DNA from: Aselliscus stoliczkanus
Taxonomy: Eukaryota; Chordata; Mammalia; Chiroptera; Hipposideridae
Direction of reading: 5' to 3'
Assembly (NCBI GenBank): GCA_033961575.1
Contig: CM066737.1
Span: 47,840,771 to 47,904,770 of the forward strand
DNA length: 64,000 bases
The notes beneath the pieces are model-generated. The model did no database searches. It was not told the origin of the DNA and saw only the letters and a program-made list of their open reading frames with translations. The translations under genes and the position numbers were made by a program. This document shows, piece by piece, positions 13,130 to 23,381 of the stretch (positions within the stretch are counted from its first letter, which is position 1; the number at the start of each line of letters is the position of its first letter).

Positions 13130-14006
13130 TTTGTTTAAAAAAGTCCTTTTAACATTTCTTGCAATGCTGGCTTGGTGGTAATGAATTCCTTAAGCTTATT
13201 CTTTTCTGAGAAGCTCTTTATTTCTCCTTCAATTTTAAGTGATAGCCGTGCTGGATAGAGCAATCTTGGTTGTAGGCCTTTATTTTGTGTCACTTTGAAT
13301 ATCTCCTGTCACTCCCTTCTGGCCTGCAGAGTTTCTGTAGACAAGTCAGCTGTTAGTCTAACAGGAGTTCCTTTGTATGTAACCTGCTCTCTTTCTCTTG
13401 CAGCCTCTAGGATTCTGTCTCTGTCTTTAACCTTTGTCATTTTAACTATGATGTGTCTTGGTGTGGACTTGTTTGGGTTCAGCTTGTTTGGAACCCTCTG
13501 CACTTCCTGGGCATGTATGTTGATTTCCTTCACCAGGGTAGGGAAGTTTTCAGTCATTATTTTTTCAAATACCTTTTCAACCCCTTGGTTCTTCTCTTCT
13601 CCTTCTGGTATCCCTATGATTCAAAGGTGGTTGCGCTTCATCTTGTCCCATAGGGCTCTTAAACTATTTTCATTGTTTTTTATTCTTTGGTCTTTTTGCT
13701 GTGCCAACGGGTGAGTTCTGCTATTTTATCTTCCAAATCGCTGATCCGCTCCTCTGCTTCATCTACTCTACTGGTGATTCCTTCGAGTGTGTTCTTCATT
13801 TCAGTTATTGTATTCTTTAGTTCTAACAGGTTGTTTTTTATGGTTTCCCTATCTTTCTTTATGTCCTCGCTAAGTTCCTTAAACATTCTTATCATCAGTG
13901 TTCTAAACTGTGTCTCTGAAAGGTTGGATCCCTCTGTTTCATTTGGTTCCATTTCTGGAGGTTTCTTTTGATCTTTTACTTGTGACATGTTTCTTTGTTT
14001 CCCCAT
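13130..14006 (-). pseudogene. L1 ORF1 (RNA-binding chaperone), broken
   Basis: The start codon at 14006 begins MGKQRNMSQVKDQKK. A coiled-coil region follows (ELKNTITEMKNTLEGITSRV, then DEAEERISDLEDKIAEL). The C-terminal RNA-binding part is at 13557-13309 in another frame (RHIIVKMTKVKDRDRILEAA). L1 ORF1p normally forms trimers through the coiled coil and coats L1 RNA. Frame changes and stops between 13680 and 13557 break it. The start is chosen by match to the copy at 43071. Confidence 0.85.
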
Positions 14007-15124
14007 TCTGGCTGTCGCTCTGGGATTGCTTTGATGTATTAGATAGATCACCAGGAGAGCCCTGGCTGGATCACCCAGGCACACAGCTCACGGCCCAACA
14101 ATCCCAGGAGAACTCCCAGTCTCAACCTGTCCCAATCAGCCACTCGCAGATCAGGCCGAGCAGCCCGACAACCAATCACCAGCCTGGCAACTCTGCAAGC
14201 GCAGTGTGGAAAGCAGAGACCCAAGGCGGCTTGCGTGCTCCTGCGTCTCAGTGAGCAGCCTGTTGGAGTCGGATCACTCCCACTAGGCGTTTCCCTGGCA
14301 ACACAGCACAAGCCGAGCGGAGGGTGGGGATCTGAGGCGGCTCTCGCACTCCCGGGTCTCAGTGAGCCGCCCGTAGGAGCCGGAGGGCACCGCCCTATGT
14401 TTCCCTGGCAACGCAGTATAAGCCGGGCGGAGCGTGGGGATCCAAGGCCACAGGTGCGCGCGCATGCACGCACCCACGTACGTACTTCGCCAATTCCACC
14501 AGACCAATTAGGTCTCGGACCTGATCCTTCGTGGGAGGGCCCAAGCCCGACAAAATGGCGCCCTCCTTACACCACTCGCGTGCAAGCTCCGCACCATGGG
14601 AACAACAATCCAAAAACCTCCAGCCTTTGCACCAAAGGTGCTCAGCTCAGTCCGTCCCCGCAGGCTCCCGGCTCACACAGCCACTCCCTCCATCAGGAAC
14701 CAGGTAAGTGCTCACCGGCGAGCAAGCCCAGGCACCGGCCCCACTGATTCTCCAACCGCTCTTAGCCTCACCGAGCTGAGGAAAGAGAGTCCTTACTAAT
14801 TTATTGCTGGCTATCTTAGAACTCCTCTTCCCGGCAAAGGAGCTCTGGGCTGGTGAGCTTGGGGTGCGGCTGGAGGGTCTCTCCCCCAACCAGACAAGCT
14901 TCCCACGGCTGGGGCTTCCTTCACGGGGCTCGCCCTCTCTCGTCTCTGCCCATCCTACCAGACCCGACGTGGCCTCCTCTAAGTTCTTCGTTTAGTGGTT
15001 CTGTTCCTCCAGTGTTCCGGGGACCTCCAGGGTTGAATGCTGTATAATTTGCTTGTAATTTTGGTGTGATCCTGGGAGGCAGTTAGCACAGCGTCTGTCT
15101 ATTGCGCCATTTTACCGGAAGTCC
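14007..15124 (-). promoter_or_regulatory. L1 5' UTR/internal promoter with ~110 bp monomers
   Basis: GC- and CpG-rich untranslated leader upstream of ORF1. Its first bases read GGGACTTCCGGTAAAATGGC; AAAATGGCG (15105-15113) resembles a YY1 site, which in other L1s sets the transcription start. Two tandem units of about 110 bp lie at 14217-14330 and 14331-14442: TTTCCCTGGCAAC recurs 110 bp apart and TCTCAGTGAGC 111 bp apart. Copy 2 has one unit. Promoter activity is inferred, not shown. Confidence 0.75.
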
Positions 15125-15228
15125 CACATTTCTTGTTAGGGAGACTGATTCGTGGACGGTGTAGAAGCTTGACCATTGCACTGTAGACCTGAAGCTGACA
15201 TTGAATAATATTGTATGTCAACTATAAT

Positions 15229-15229
15229 T

Positions 15230-15267
<38 letters not shown>

Positions 15268-15305
15268 GATAGAGAGATAGATACATAGATAAAGAGATAG
15301 ATAGT
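15229..15305. repeat. (TAGA)n microsatellite
   Basis: Eleven or more near-perfect TAGA units followed by interrupted ones, inside the 3' UTR of the twin-primed L1. Confidence 0.95.
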
Positions 15306-15530
15306 CAGTCAGGGGATGTGGAGTATAGTGTGGAGAGTGGAGTCAGTGGAATTGTAACAGATATGTATGATGTTGTGGGGGGAGTGGCATGGTGGATTGG
15401 GGGAGGGGGGTTGTCACTTTGTGAGGGGTAAAAAGTATAACTATTGCACTGTTTTGCACACCTGAAACTAATAAAACCAAATAAATTAATTTTAAAAAAC
15501 CACAATGAGCATTTCACAGCCACTAGGTTA

Positions 15531-16149
15531 TTTTACGAGATCCGAAAATTAAGTTCGTGAACTTGTTGCAACAATGTTGCTAACCTTTTTTGATATCAGA
15601 GAGATTATTCATTAGGAATTTGTACCAACTGGACAAACGGTTAACCAAGTTTAACTATTTGGAAGTGCTGAAAAGGCTGCTTTTAAAAATTAGATGAAAA
15701 TGGTGCCGACAGAGTGGCACAGTGGTTAAACTCTGGCTTGGGAAGCCAGCGGCCCCGGTTCGAATCCCACATATGAGGACCAGAGACACTACCCTCAAAA
15801 AAAAAAATTAGATGAAAATGAACTAAACTTTTCATCAATAATTCATGGCTCTTGCTTCACGACAATGCACCAACTCACATGGCACTGTCTGTGAGGGAGG
15901 TTTTAGCCAGTAAACAAACAACTGTATTGGAACATCCTCTCTACTCACCTGATATGGCCCCCAGTGATTTCTTTCTTTACCCGAAGAAAAAGGAAATATT
16001 GTGAGGAAGGCATCTTGATGGCATTCAGTACATCAAAGGTAATACAGTGATATCTCTGATGGCCATACAAGAAAAGGAGTTTCAAAATTGCTGTGAAGGG
16101 TGGACTAAGTGCTGGCATTAGTGCATAGCTTCCCAAGGGGAGCACTTCT
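15531..16149 (+). pseudogene. Mariner transposon fragment with broken transposase
   Basis: Begins near a terminal-repeat-like AAAATTAAGTTCGTGAACTTG, directly followed by coding sequence for the middle of a mariner transposase, so the N-terminus is deleted. Recognisable pieces are [34 protein letters not shown] and [11 protein letters not shown], covering the second and third catalytic aspartate regions. Stops and frameshifts disrupt it, and a SINE lies inside (15703-15803). The right end is cut by the L1 at 16150, and I do not find the missing 3' end beyond that L1. Confidence 0.85.
15703..15803 (+). mobile_element. tRNA-derived SINE, class A
   Basis: Head GTGCCGACAGAGTGGCACAG, B box GGTTCGAATCCC, poly(A). 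Duplication ATTAGATGAAAATG at 15689-15702 and 15807-15820. Inserted inside the mariner fragment. Confidence 0.93.
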
Positions 16150-16424
16150 TGTCTGATTGCTATGGCTAGAAGTTCCATAACTATGTTCAATAAAAGAGGA
16201 GAAATTGGACAGCCTTGTCTTGTTCCTGATCTAAAGGGGAATGGTTTCAGCTTTTCCCCATTGAGTATGATTTTAGCTGTAGGTTTATCATATATGGCCT
16301 TTATTACGTTGAGATATGATCCCTGTATTCCCACTTTGCTAAGGGTTTATAACATAAATGGCTGTTGGATTTTGTCAAATGCTTTTTCTGCATCTATTGA
16401 TATAACCATATGATTTTATTCTTC

Positions 16425-19400
16425 ACCTAAATATACAAAACAGATGTTGTCAGACATAAAGACAGACAGCAACAGTAACACTATGATAGTAGGGGACTTC
16501 AACACCCCACAGTCACCAATGGACATATCCTCCAGACCGAAAATCAATGCAGAAACAGTGACCTTAAATGACACATTAGACCAGCTGGATTTAACTGATA
16601 TTCCAGAGTATTTCCCTCAGAGTATCACCCTAAAGCTACAGAATATACATTCTTTTCAAGTGCACATGGAACATTTTCTAAGATAGACCACATGGTAGGC
16701 CACAAAACATGTCTCAATAAATTTAAGAAGATTGAAACCATTTCAAGTGTCTTCTCTGACCACAATGCTATGAAACTACAAATCAATTATAAGAAGAAAT
16801 CCGGGAAGCTGACAAATAAATGGAGGCTAAATAACATGATACTAACTAGCGAGTGGGTCACAAATGAGATCAAGGAGAAAATCAAAGGATACCTTGAGAC
16901 AAACAAAAATGAAAACACCATGACCCAAAAACTCTGGGATGCAGAGAAAGCAGTCCTAAGAGGGAAGTTTTAAGGCCTACTTAAAAAAGGAAGAAAAAGC
17001 TCAAATCAACAGGTTATCCTTACACCTCAGGGAACTGGAAAAGAACAGCAAAAGAAGCCAAAGGGGAGTACAAGGAAGGAGATAATAAAAACTAGAGCGA
17101 AAATAAATGATATAGAGAACAGAAAAACAATACAAGAGATCAACAAAAACAAGAGCTGGTTTTTTGAGAAGATAAACAAAATTGACAATCCTCTAGCCAG
17201 GTTCATAAAAAAAAAAAGAGAGAGAGAAAGAGAAAGAGGACTCAAATTAGTAAAATCAGGAATGAAAGAGGTGAAATGACTACAGACACCACAGAAATAC
17301 CAAAAAAATTTAAGAAATTACTATGAGCAACTATATGCCAACAAATTTGACAATCTGGAAGAAATGGATAATTTTCTAGAAGCATACAACCTTCCAAAGC
17401 TAACTTGAGAAGAAACGGATTCTAAATAGTCTGATTACTACCAAGGAAATTGAATCAGTAATCGACAAGCTCTCAACAAACAAAAGCCCTGGACCAGATG
17501 GCTTCACAAGTGAATTTTATCAAATATTCAAAAAAGAACTATCACCTATTCTTCTCAAACTATACCAAAATATCCAGAAGGAGGGAAGGCTCCCAAATTT
17601 TTTTTTGTTTTTTGTTTTTGTTTGTTTTTTGTTTGTTTGTTTTGAGGGCGGTGTCACTGGCCCTCATATGTGGGACCCGAACTGGGGCCGCTGGCTTCCC
17701 AAGCCAGTGCTTAACCACCACACCACTCGGCCGGCTCCCAAATTATTTTATGAAGCCACTATCACCCTGATTCCAAAACCAGATAAAGACAGCACAAAAA
17801 AAGGAAAACCATAGGCCAATATCACTGATGAACATAGATGCCAAAATTCTCAATAAAATATTAGCAAACAAAATTCAACAATATATTAAGATCATATATC
17901 GTGATCAAGTGGGTTTCATCCCTAGTACATAAGGCTGGTTCAACATCCGTAAATCAATTAATGTGACACACCCCACCAACAAAATGAAGAATAAAATCAT
18001 ATGGTCATACCAATAAATGCAGAAAAAGCATTTGACAAAATCCAACAGCCATTTATGTTAAAAACCCTTCGCAAAGTGGGAATACAGGGATCATATCTCA
18101 ACATAATAAAGGCCATATATGACAAACCTACAGCTAACATCATACTCAATAGGGAAAAGCTAAAACCATTCCCCTTAAGATCAGGAACAAGACAAGGCTG
18201 ACCACTTTCTCCTCTTTTAGTCAACATAGTTATGGAAGTTCTAGCCATAGCAATCAGACAAGAAAAAGAAATAAAAGGCATCCAAATGGGCATGGAAGAA
18301 GTAAAATTGTTATTATATGAAGATGACATGATACTATATTGAGAGAACACCGAAGACTCCATCAAAAAACTATTGGAACTGATAGACGAATTCAGTAAAG
18401 TAGCAGGATATAAAATCAATGTTCAGAAATCAGTTGAATTTGCGTACACCAATAATAAACTAACGGAAGTTGAAATTAAGAAACTTGTCCCATTCACAAT
18501 TGCTTCAAGAACTATAGAATACCTAGGAATAAATTTAACCAAAGAAGTAAAAAATCTGTACTCGGAAAATTATAAGACACTGAAGAAAGGAGTAAAAGAA
18601 GATACAAATAAATGGAAACACCTACCATGGTCATGGATAGGGAAGAATTAATATAGTTAAAATGTCCATAATGCCTAAAGCAATATATAGATTCAATGCA
18701 ATCCCAATCAAAATACCAAGGGCAGTTTTCACACAAATCGAAAATATAATCCTAAAATTTATATGGAACCATAAAAGATCCAGAATAGCCTCGGCAATCC
18801 TGAGAAATAAGAATAAAGTCAGGGGGATCATACTACCAGACATCAAAACATACTACAAGGCTACAGTAATCAAAACAGTATGGTACTGGCATAAAAACAG
18901 GCACATAGACCAGTGGAACAGAACAGAGAGCCCAGAAATAAACCATGTATATACGGACAGTTAATCTATGACAATGGAAGCAAGAATTTACACTGGGGTA
19001 AAGATAGTCTATTTAATAAATGGTGCTGGGAAAATTGGACTGACACAGGCAAAAAATGAAACTAGACCACCTCCTTACGCCATATACAAGAACAAATTGG
19101 GAATGGATTAATGACTTAAATGTAAGATCTGAAACCATAAAACTCCTAGAAGAAAATATAGGGAGTAAATATGCAGACATTACCCGGAACAATATTTTTA
19201 CTGATACATCCCCACGGGCAAGGGAAGTAAAAGAAAAAATGAACACATGGGATTATATCAGACTTAAAAGTTTTTTCACAACAAAGGAAACCATCAATAA
19301 AACAAAAAGCTAGCCTACTGAATGGGAGAATATATTTGTTAACGATGTATCTAAAATTTATAAAACACTCATGCAACTCAACACCAAAAAAACGAACAAC

Positions 19401-20022
19401 CCAATTAAAAAATGGGCAGAGGATATGAAGAGACATTTCTCTAAAGAGGATATACAGATGGCCAACAGGAATATGAAAAAATGTTCAACCTCACTGATCA
19501 TTAGGGAAATGCAAATAAAAACCACAATGAGATACCACCCCACTCCAGTCAGAATGGCTATCATCAGTAAATCAAAAACAACAAGTGCTGGTGGGGCTGT
19601 GGGGAAAAGGGAGCCCTGATACACTCTTGGTGGGATTGCAGATTGGTGCAGCCACTATGGAAGTCAGTATGGAGGTATCTCAAAAGACTGGAAATGGATC
19701 TACCTTTAGACCCAGCAATTCCGCTCCTAGCCATTAATCCTGAAAATCCCAAGACACTAATTCAAAAAAATATATGCACTCCTATGTTCATTGCAGCTCT
19801 ATTTCTAATAGCCAAGACTTGGAAACAGTCTAAATGCCCATTGGTAAATGACTGCATTAAGAAACTGTGGTACACAATGGAGTATTGCACAGCTATAAAG
19901 AAGAAAGAAATTGTACCGTTTGCAACGATATGGATAGACCTAGAGAACATTATGCTAAGTGAAATTAGTCAGTCAGAGAAAGACAAATACCATATTTTCT
20001 CACTGTGGAATCTAAAGAACTG
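16425..20022 (+). pseudogene. L1 ORF2 (endonuclease/reverse transcriptase), broken
   Basis: Pieces in order: endonuclease GDFNTPQSP (about 16490), then FSDHNAMKLQINY with the SDH catalytic motif (about 16755-16800); [11 protein letters not shown] (about 17480) and the [17 protein letters not shown] core (18013-18070); the catalytic box at 18316-18327 reads YEDD instead of YADD/FADD and is followed by a stop in ILY-stop; C-terminus [19 protein letters not shown] (19643 onward) and ICTPMFIAALFLIAKTWKQS. A SINE splits the RT at 17601-17732. Multiple stops and frame changes make it inactive. Confidence 0.88.
17601..17732 (-). mobile_element. tRNA-derived SINE, class A, T/G-rich tail
   Basis: Antisense head ending CACCACTCGGCC, with a long (T)nG tail at its left (A-rich tail with interruptions). 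Duplication GGCTCCCAAATT at 17588-17599 and 17733-17744. It interrupts L1 RT. Confidence 0.92.
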
Positions 20023-20879
20023 AATAAGTGATCAATGTAAACAGAAATTGTCTTAAAGTCACAAAGAAGAAACTGATGAGGGCTAGTTGGGATGGGGATG
20101 GGCATGAGGGAGAATGGGAAGGGATGAGGCAACACAAACTGATACCTACAATACTACTGCAGAGACAGAAGAGACAGTTTAGGGAATATAGTCAATAAGG
20201 TTGTAAATATATTTCTTAGGGGATCAGAAGGACTCATGTCTTGTCAGGGAGACCACTTCATAGACAGTGTAGTGGCCTTACCACTGCACTGTACATCTGA
20301 AGCTGTCACTGAATAATATTACATGTCAACTATAATTTAACACATATATAGTCATGGGATGTGAAATATAGTGTGGGGATAGAGTCAATGGAATTGTAAT
20401 AGATATGTATGATATCAGGGGTGGGGGGGCAGGGGAAAGGGGAGGGGTGGTCACTTTGTAAGGGGTGAAAAAGATAACTATTGCATAGTTTTGTACATCT
20501 CTAACTAATAATAATAATAATAATAAAGTTTAAAAAAAGCAGTAGAGTACTGATAAATGCTACAATGTGCATGAACCTTTAAAAAAAACACAAGAACATT
20601 ATACTCAGTGGAAGAAGCCAGACACAAAAGGTCACAAATTCTATTTATATAAAATATCCAGAAGAGATAAAACCATAAAGACAGAATGTAGTTTGGTGTT
20701 TGCCAAGGGGTGGGGTTCAAATGAGAAATTACTTCATGGGTTAGGGGTTTTATTCAGTAGTGATGGAAATGTTTTAGCACTAGATAGAAGTGATAGTTGC
20801 CCAACAGTGTATTAAATGACAGTGAAATGTTCTTTAATATGGTTGATTTTATGTTGTGTGAATATTATCACAATAATTT

Positions 20880-21013
20880 TTTTTATTAAAGTTTATTGGC
20901 GTGACAATGGTTAGTAAAGTTATATAGGTTTCAAGTGTACAATTCTGTAATACATCATCTATATTTCACATTGTGTGTTCACCAACCCAAGTCAGTTCTC
21001 CTTGTTGATGCTC
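20880..21013 (-). mobile_element. Severely 5'-truncated L1 3' end
   Basis: The minus strand reads TTGTACACTTGAAACCTAT followed by CCAATAAACTTTAAT and an A-rich tail, the familiar terminal segment of a Laurasiatherian L1. Only about 135 bp is present. Confidence 0.7.
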
Positions 21014-21039
21014 AGTAAATTTCATTTTTTTACATATCT

Positions 21040-21145
21040 TTTTTTTTTTTTGAGGGCAGTGTCACTGGCCCTCATATGTGGGACCCGAACCGGAGACGCT
21101 GGCTTCCCAAGGCAGCTCTTAACCACTGCGCCACTCGACCGGCCC
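21040..21145 (-). mobile_element. tRNA-derived SINE, class A
   Basis: Poly(T), GAGGGCAGTGTCACTGGCCC, CGCTGGCTTCCC, then CCACTCGACCGGCCC. CTCAGTAA occurs at 21011-21018 and again directly after the head at 21145-21152, but on the left it is separated from the poly(T) by about 20 bases. Confidence 0.88.
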
Positions 21146-21218
21146 TCAGTAACTGTTTTGAATGTTAGTAGTTTAAATAGTTTACCCCTGTTAACATAAT
21201 TAAGAATACACTAGCTTT

Positions 21219-21712
21219 GGGCCAGCTGAGTGGCTCATTGGTTAAGAGTTGGATTGGGAGCGTGAGCTCTGAGCAGCAGGGCCACCAGTTCAGATCCCAC
21301 ATGGGCCAGTAACGCTGTGCCCTGTATGGCTAAGATGGTAAACAACAGCTCGACCTGGAGCTGGGCTGCCGTGAGTTGCTGGCAACTGCGTAGGCTGCAA
21401 TGGGGCTGCAGTGTGCTGCAATAAGCTACTGTGAGTGTCTGGCAGCCAGTGTGAGTGGCCAGCAGCTGCCATGAGCTGCTGTGAGCTACCATGAGCAGCT
21501 GTCCAATGGCTGGTGATCGATCTGCCTCAGCTGGGAAGAGCACAATGATCACAATACCAACATGGGCCAGTGAAGCGACATCCTCCACAACTAGACTGAA
21601 GGACAAAAGTGCAGCAACTTAACTATTCCCCTTCCCTGATTCCCCAACGTTGTTCCCTCCCCCAATTCCCCAGTAAAATCTTAAAAACAAAACAAAACAA
21701 AAACAAAAGAAA
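21219..21712 (+). mobile_element. tRNA-derived SINE, class B with mixed head
   Basis: The head begins GGGCCAGCTGAGTGGCTCATTGG and includes GAGCTCTGAGCAGCAGGG, which is class C/D-like. The long body and tail (GATTCCCCAACGTTGTTCCC, CCCCAGTAAAATCTTAAAAA) are class B, with the polyadenylation signal mutated to AGTAAA. It looks like a recombinant or intermediate between the head types. Confidence 0.85.
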
Positions 21713-22205
21713 CCCAACAACTTAGAAAAAAGGAAAAAATACATAAGCTTCAAGAAACTGAAAACAAAATTATCCAATTAGCATGTACAGGAATTGTAAA
21801 CAGGAAGTTGTAAAAAATGCTCGCAGTTAAAAGGCAATGAAAACACTGTTTGACTTTCATAGCCAGGAAACCATTCCAACATACCTGTTCTTGATTTGAC
21901 TCAAGGCAGGAGAGGTATCCTCAGACCTTTAATCCAAGGCAAACACAGGTGGAAATATGAAATGATCCTTCAAATCAATGTCTCAAGGAGCTGTGATTTT
22001 TGCACTTTCTTTTTCTGGATATGAGGGTAGACTGTGTTTATTATACTACAGGGGAATCTCCAGAAAGGGAAAGCCAGGATTTGAGACAATTGAGTGAGAC
22101 TGAGATTTCTCAGTAGAAGGTGGTAACTTTGTTTTAAATGAAGACTGAGTAGTATAATGGAATAGACCTTGGATTTTAGGGTAAGGATAAAAGACACGGG
22201 TTCAG
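21713..22205. other. Unique DNA, nothing recognised
   Basis: No repeat family, RNA gene or exon recognised. Confidence 0.5.
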
Positions 22206-22277
22206 GGATGGCCGAGTGGCGTGGTGGTTCAGATCCCATATATGAGGGCCAGTGATACTGCCCTCTAAAAAAAAAAA
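22206..22277 (+). mobile_element. tRNA-derived SINE, class A, internally deleted
   Basis: GGATGGCCGAGTGGCGTGGTGGTT joins directly to CAGATCCCATATATGAGGGC, so about 33 bases between the A and B boxes are missing. Then GTGATACTGCCCTC and poly(A). Flanks ACACGGGTTCA and ACACAAGGGTTCA look like a diverged target duplication. Confidence 0.85.
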
Positions 22278-22282
22278 CAAAA

Positions 22283-22490
22283 CACAAGGGTTCAAATCCC
22301 AGTTATGCTCCTGAGTAGCCATGTGATCTCAGATTATTTACTTATCCTTCTCAAAACTGTTTCCCCTTTTCAAAAAATGTGGATATGAAACTCTGAAAGA
22401 TTGTTGTGAGGATTAAGTGAGACAGATACAAAATAACCAACACAACACCTAGCACATAGTCAATATTCTATACTAATTATTTTTCTTTAA
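22283..22490 (+). mobile_element. MIR SINE
   Basis: GGGTTCAAATCCCAGTTATG, CATGTGATCTCAGATTA, GTTGTGAGGATTAAGTGAGA and CACCTAGCACATAGTCAATA occur in MIR order. The SINE at 22206 sits at its left edge. Confidence 0.85.
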
Positions 22491-22961
22491 TCAAATTACA
22501 GATGCCTTCTCTCTCCAACTTCACTCCACCCCCAAAAAAATGTATTTAGAGTTCGTTGATGAAGGATAATAAACCAAAACTTCAATTACAAAAGATACCA
22601 AAACAATTATATCAGGAGATGGAGTAGAACACCCAAAGCAAAGCTTTTTCATCTGGTAAAACATCCCTTATGGGGAGGGATAAAAGCAGATTCCTCCAGA
22701 AGAGATCAGCAGAATGAGAGAAAGATGGGGCTGATGGAAATTTTCAACCCAGAATCCTTGTCTTTTCTATTGGTCCTGCTAAGAAATCAAAGGTATCCAC
22801 ATCTCATAAGCAAAGGGAAACTCAGCTAATGGATAAATCACAATGAAATCATTTAAGTAAGAGGAGTAATAGTTTTCTTATTCTCCTCAGGAGGCTCCAG
22901 GATTCAGAATGTCATAATGACTAACAAGGATGTGTCCATAGATCCAGACAGATGTTGGTTC
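22491..22961. other. Unique DNA, nothing recognised
   Basis: No repeat family, RNA gene or exon recognised. Confidence 0.5.
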
Positions 22962-23145
22962 AATTTTCAGAACTCCCACGCATTTGTTATGGACCTTGAG
23001 CAAGTCACTTTCCTTCTCTGAGACTTGGAGGTCTCATAAGAAATAATACCTTGTAGGGTTGTTGTGTATATTGTACAAGATAATAAATGTAAAGTGCTTA
23101 AGCACATTGTCAAGCCATAGTCAATAACCCACAAATATTCTTTCC
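22962..23145 (+). mobile_element. MIR SINE
   Basis: GGACCTTGAGCAAGTCACTT, CTTCTCTGAGACTTGGAGG, CTTGTAGGGTTGTTGTG and TAAATGTAAAGTGCTTAAGC follow MIR order. Diverged. Confidence 0.8.
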
Positions 23146-23381
23146 TCCTTCTTATGATTATATTAAGTTCTACCCTATTTTACAGAAAGGGACTCCTTTT
23201 TAAAGATGAGTCTGTCTTGAAAATAAACCATCATCTCTACTTTTTTTTTCATTCAAATTACCCTTTAAGAGTCCCCTATATTAGGTTATATAGGTCCCTA
23301 ATAATCTGGCTCAATTTAAATATTGAGTGACAAGAGCTTTTGTCAGTGGAAAACATAACCAATTAAAAGTTAGAAGCACTG

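Larger units (their letters stand above)
12322..15124 (-). mobile_element. Rearranged non-autonomous L1, copy 1
   Basis: A 2.8 kb antisense element with a perfect 10 bp target duplication, CACATTTCTT, at 12312-12321 and 15125-15134. In its own sense order: 5' UTR (15124-14007), ORF1 (14006 to about 13130), some 30 bp of ORF2, a junction at 13068/13069 into a 3' UTR segment, a second junction at about 12911-12925 back into the end of ORF2, then a complete 3' UTR and poly(A) (12322-12360). Endonuclease and reverse transcriptase are essentially absent. Both junctions recur in the plus-strand copy at 42053-45337. CpG content of the 5' UTR is still high (for example 14456-14490), suggesting a fairly young insertion. 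Confidence 0.9.
11437..15494 (+). mobile_element. L1 insertion with 5' inversion (twin priming), itself interrupted
   Basis: Inserted into the L1M; AACCACAAT flanks it at about 11429-11436 and 15498-15506. The left part (11441-11698) is an antisense reverse-transcriptase segment. From 11701 the element runs sense through the ORF2 C-terminus (TTGGTGGGACTGCAGATTGG) into the 3' UTR at 12115-12311, and resumes at 15135-15490 after the nested element at 12322-15124. Because the inverted segment lies upstream of the sense segment in L1 order, classic twin priming explains it. It ends near CTGAAACTAATAAAACCAAA. Confidence 0.88.
16150..20528 (+). mobile_element. L1 insertion, 5'-truncated, with an inverted RT segment at its left end
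   Basis: The sense part starts within the ORF2 endonuclease region (about 16425) and runs through RT and the C-terminus to a 3' UTR (from 20023) and a (TAA)n plus A-rich tail at 20505-20540. The left 264 bp (16150-16413) is antisense RT sequence, about 95% identical by eye over its first 60 bases to 18001-18060 of the same element. This segment lies downstream, not upstream, of the sense start in L1 order, so ordinary twin priming does not explain it. Confidence 0.85.
7800..20880 (+). mobile_element. Ancient L1M, sense, split by later insertions
   Basis: The outermost element of block 1. About 7800-8990 matches an L1M 5' UTR as I know it (CCCCAGTTCAGCAGCAGT, CCTGGTACCTGGTTCTAGAG, GATGTCCAGTTTTCAAC). 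ORF1 and the start of ORF2 are missing at about 9000-9050. ORF2 resumes (ATTGGTTCTTTGAAAATATC, AGGACCTGATG) and runs to 11436, resumes for some 35 bp at 15495-15530 (CCACAATGAGCATTTCACAG), and its 3' end is at about 20540-20878 (AAGAAGCCAGACACAAAAGG, GTTTGCCAAGGGGTGGGG). Left 5' limit is approximate. Many stops and frameshifts; a fossil. Confidence 0.8.

Noticed and set aside
14235..14747. 170-codon GC-rich open frame and its overlapping neighbours on both strands
   Set aside because: They fall in the L1 5' UTR, where GC-rich sequence gives long chance frames on both strands; the same happens at 42550-43029.
14060..15120. CpG-rich region as a gene promoter CpG island
   Set aside because: It is the 5' UTR of the rearranged L1, as shown by its repeat at 42055-43070.
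15229..15305. CRISPR-like direct repeats
   Set aside because: Simple TAGA microsatellite with no spacers, in a eukaryotic genome.
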